This document shows positions 6,426-7,014 of a stretch of 7,014 nt of DNA, in pieces. Under the pieces are notes generated by a model that did no database searches, was not told the DNA's origin, and was given only the letters and a program-made list of their open reading frames with translations. Source of the stretch: Salinirussus sp. Lineage in GTDB: Archaea > Halobacteriota > Halobacteria > Halobacteriales > Haloarculaceae. Both the position numbers and the translations under genes were made by a program. The stretch's first letter is position 1, and every line of letters starts with the position of its first letter. The stretch spans positions 1-7,014 of the forward strand of contig JAQCNN010000267.1 of assembly GCA_028275005.1 (NCBI GenBank). Reading direction: 5' to 3'.

Positions 6426-7014
6426 CCGGGGTCACCCTGAAGGACGTCTCGGTAGCCTTCGGCGGTGTCCCGGCACTGGCGGACGTCTCGCTGTCGGTCG
6501 GCGACGGGGAGTTCTTCACGCTGGTCGGCCCCTCGGGCTGTGGGAAGACAACGACACTCCGGACGGTCGCCGGCTTCGAGACGCCCGACACCGGAGCCGT
6601 CGAGATCGGCGGCGAGGACGTGGCTGGCCACCCCCCCGAGCGGCGCAACATAGGTATCGTCTTCCAGAACTACGCGCTGTTCCCGCATATGACTGTCCGG
6701 GAGAACGTCGCCTACGGGCTCCGGTTCCGGGACCCGCCCGGCGGCGTGTCGACCGACCGGCGTGTCGACGAGTTGCTCGAACTCGTGGACATGCCAGCGG
6801 TGGGCGGTCGCGACCCCGAGGAGCTGTCCGGGGGCCAACAGCAGCGGGTTGCCCTGGCCCGAGCACTCGCGCCGGGCCCCGACGTCCTCCTGCTCGACGA
6901 GCCGCTGTCGGCGCTCGACGCCCGTCTCCGGGAGCGACTCCGGGTGGTGGTGCGCTCGCTCCAGCAGGAGCTTGGCATCACGACACTCTATGTCACCCAC
7001 GACCAGGCCGAGGC
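6422..7014 (+). CDS. thiQ: ABC transporter ATP-binding protein (ThiQ-like), C-terminus cut by window edge
   Basis: The ATPase that would power the thiBP importer from the cytoplasmic face. I read 197 codons plus 2 nt without a stop. All nucleotide-binding elements are present: A-loop aromatic F13, Walker A GPSGCGKTT (36-44), Q-loop VFQNYALFPHMTVRENVAYG (80-99, Gln82), signature LSGGQQQR (135-142), Walker B VLLLDEP (155-161), D-loop SALD (163-166) and switch His193 in THDQAEA. The start is GTG: its last two bases plus the next base form the thiP stop (GTGA, 6422-6425), suggesting translational coupling. The unseen part would show whether it is short like E. coli ThiQ or carries a TOBE domain as in longer MalK/PotA-type ATPases. 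The thiQ name depends on the operon; the ATPase sequence itself does not reveal the substrate. Confidence 0.85.
   Translation, partial: MTGVTLKDVSVAFGGVPALADVSLSVGDGEFFTLVGPSGCGKTTTLRTVAGFETPDTGAVEIGGEDVAGHPPERRNIGIVFQNYALFPHMTVRENVAYGLRFRDPPGGVSTDRRVDELLELVDMPAVGGRDPEELSGGQQQRVALARALAPGPDVLLLDEPLSALDARLRERLRVVVRSLQQELGITTLYVTHDQAE

Overview
The window looks like an ordinary metabolic region of a haloarchaeal (class Halobacteria) chromosome. The evidence is very high GC with strong G/C preference at third codon positions, proteins rich in Asp and Glu, a Tat-type lipoprotein signal, and an archaeal TATA box about 27 nt upstream of a start codon. I see no RNA genes, CRISPR arrays, insertion sequences, phage genes or recognisable defence systems. 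No stretch over 300 bases lacks a gene.

Left half, minus strand (1-3395): two acyl-CoA metabolism genes read leftwards. An AMP-forming acyl-CoA ligase (3395 down to 1737) is followed, after a 138-bp gap, by the carboxyltransferase subunit of a biotin-dependent acyl-CoA carboxylase (1598 down to beyond base 1). The carboxyltransferase loses its C-terminal end at the window edge. The pair suggests activation of an organic acid to its CoA thioester and then carboxylation. The substrate cannot be read from the sequence, and no biotin carboxylase or biotin carrier subunit is visible.

Centre (3396-3536): a 141-bp divergent promoter region. The right-hand side has a clear TATA box (TTATAA) placed for a leaderless transcript. 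Between it and the next start codon lies a perfect 9-bp direct repeat, TAACCACTC, twice with a 13-bp period, which is a good operator candidate. The left-hand side has a weaker AT-rich promoter for the ligase.

Right half, plus strand (3537-7014): a compact ABC importer operon, substrate-binding lipoprotein, double-length permease, ATPase. Gaps are 6 bp and then a 4-bp overlap (GTGA). The binding protein resembles bacterial ThiB along its whole length, so the set is called thiBPQ, thiamine (or related B1 compound) uptake. The binding protein would be anchored outside the membrane after Tat export, the fused permease would form the channel, and the ATPase, cut off by the window end at about residue 197, would power it.

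The most interesting items are the direct repeat in the thiB promoter, two long open frames antisense to the real genes (one running in frame into thiB) that could mislead annotation, and the unassigned substrate of the ligase-carboxyltransferase pair.
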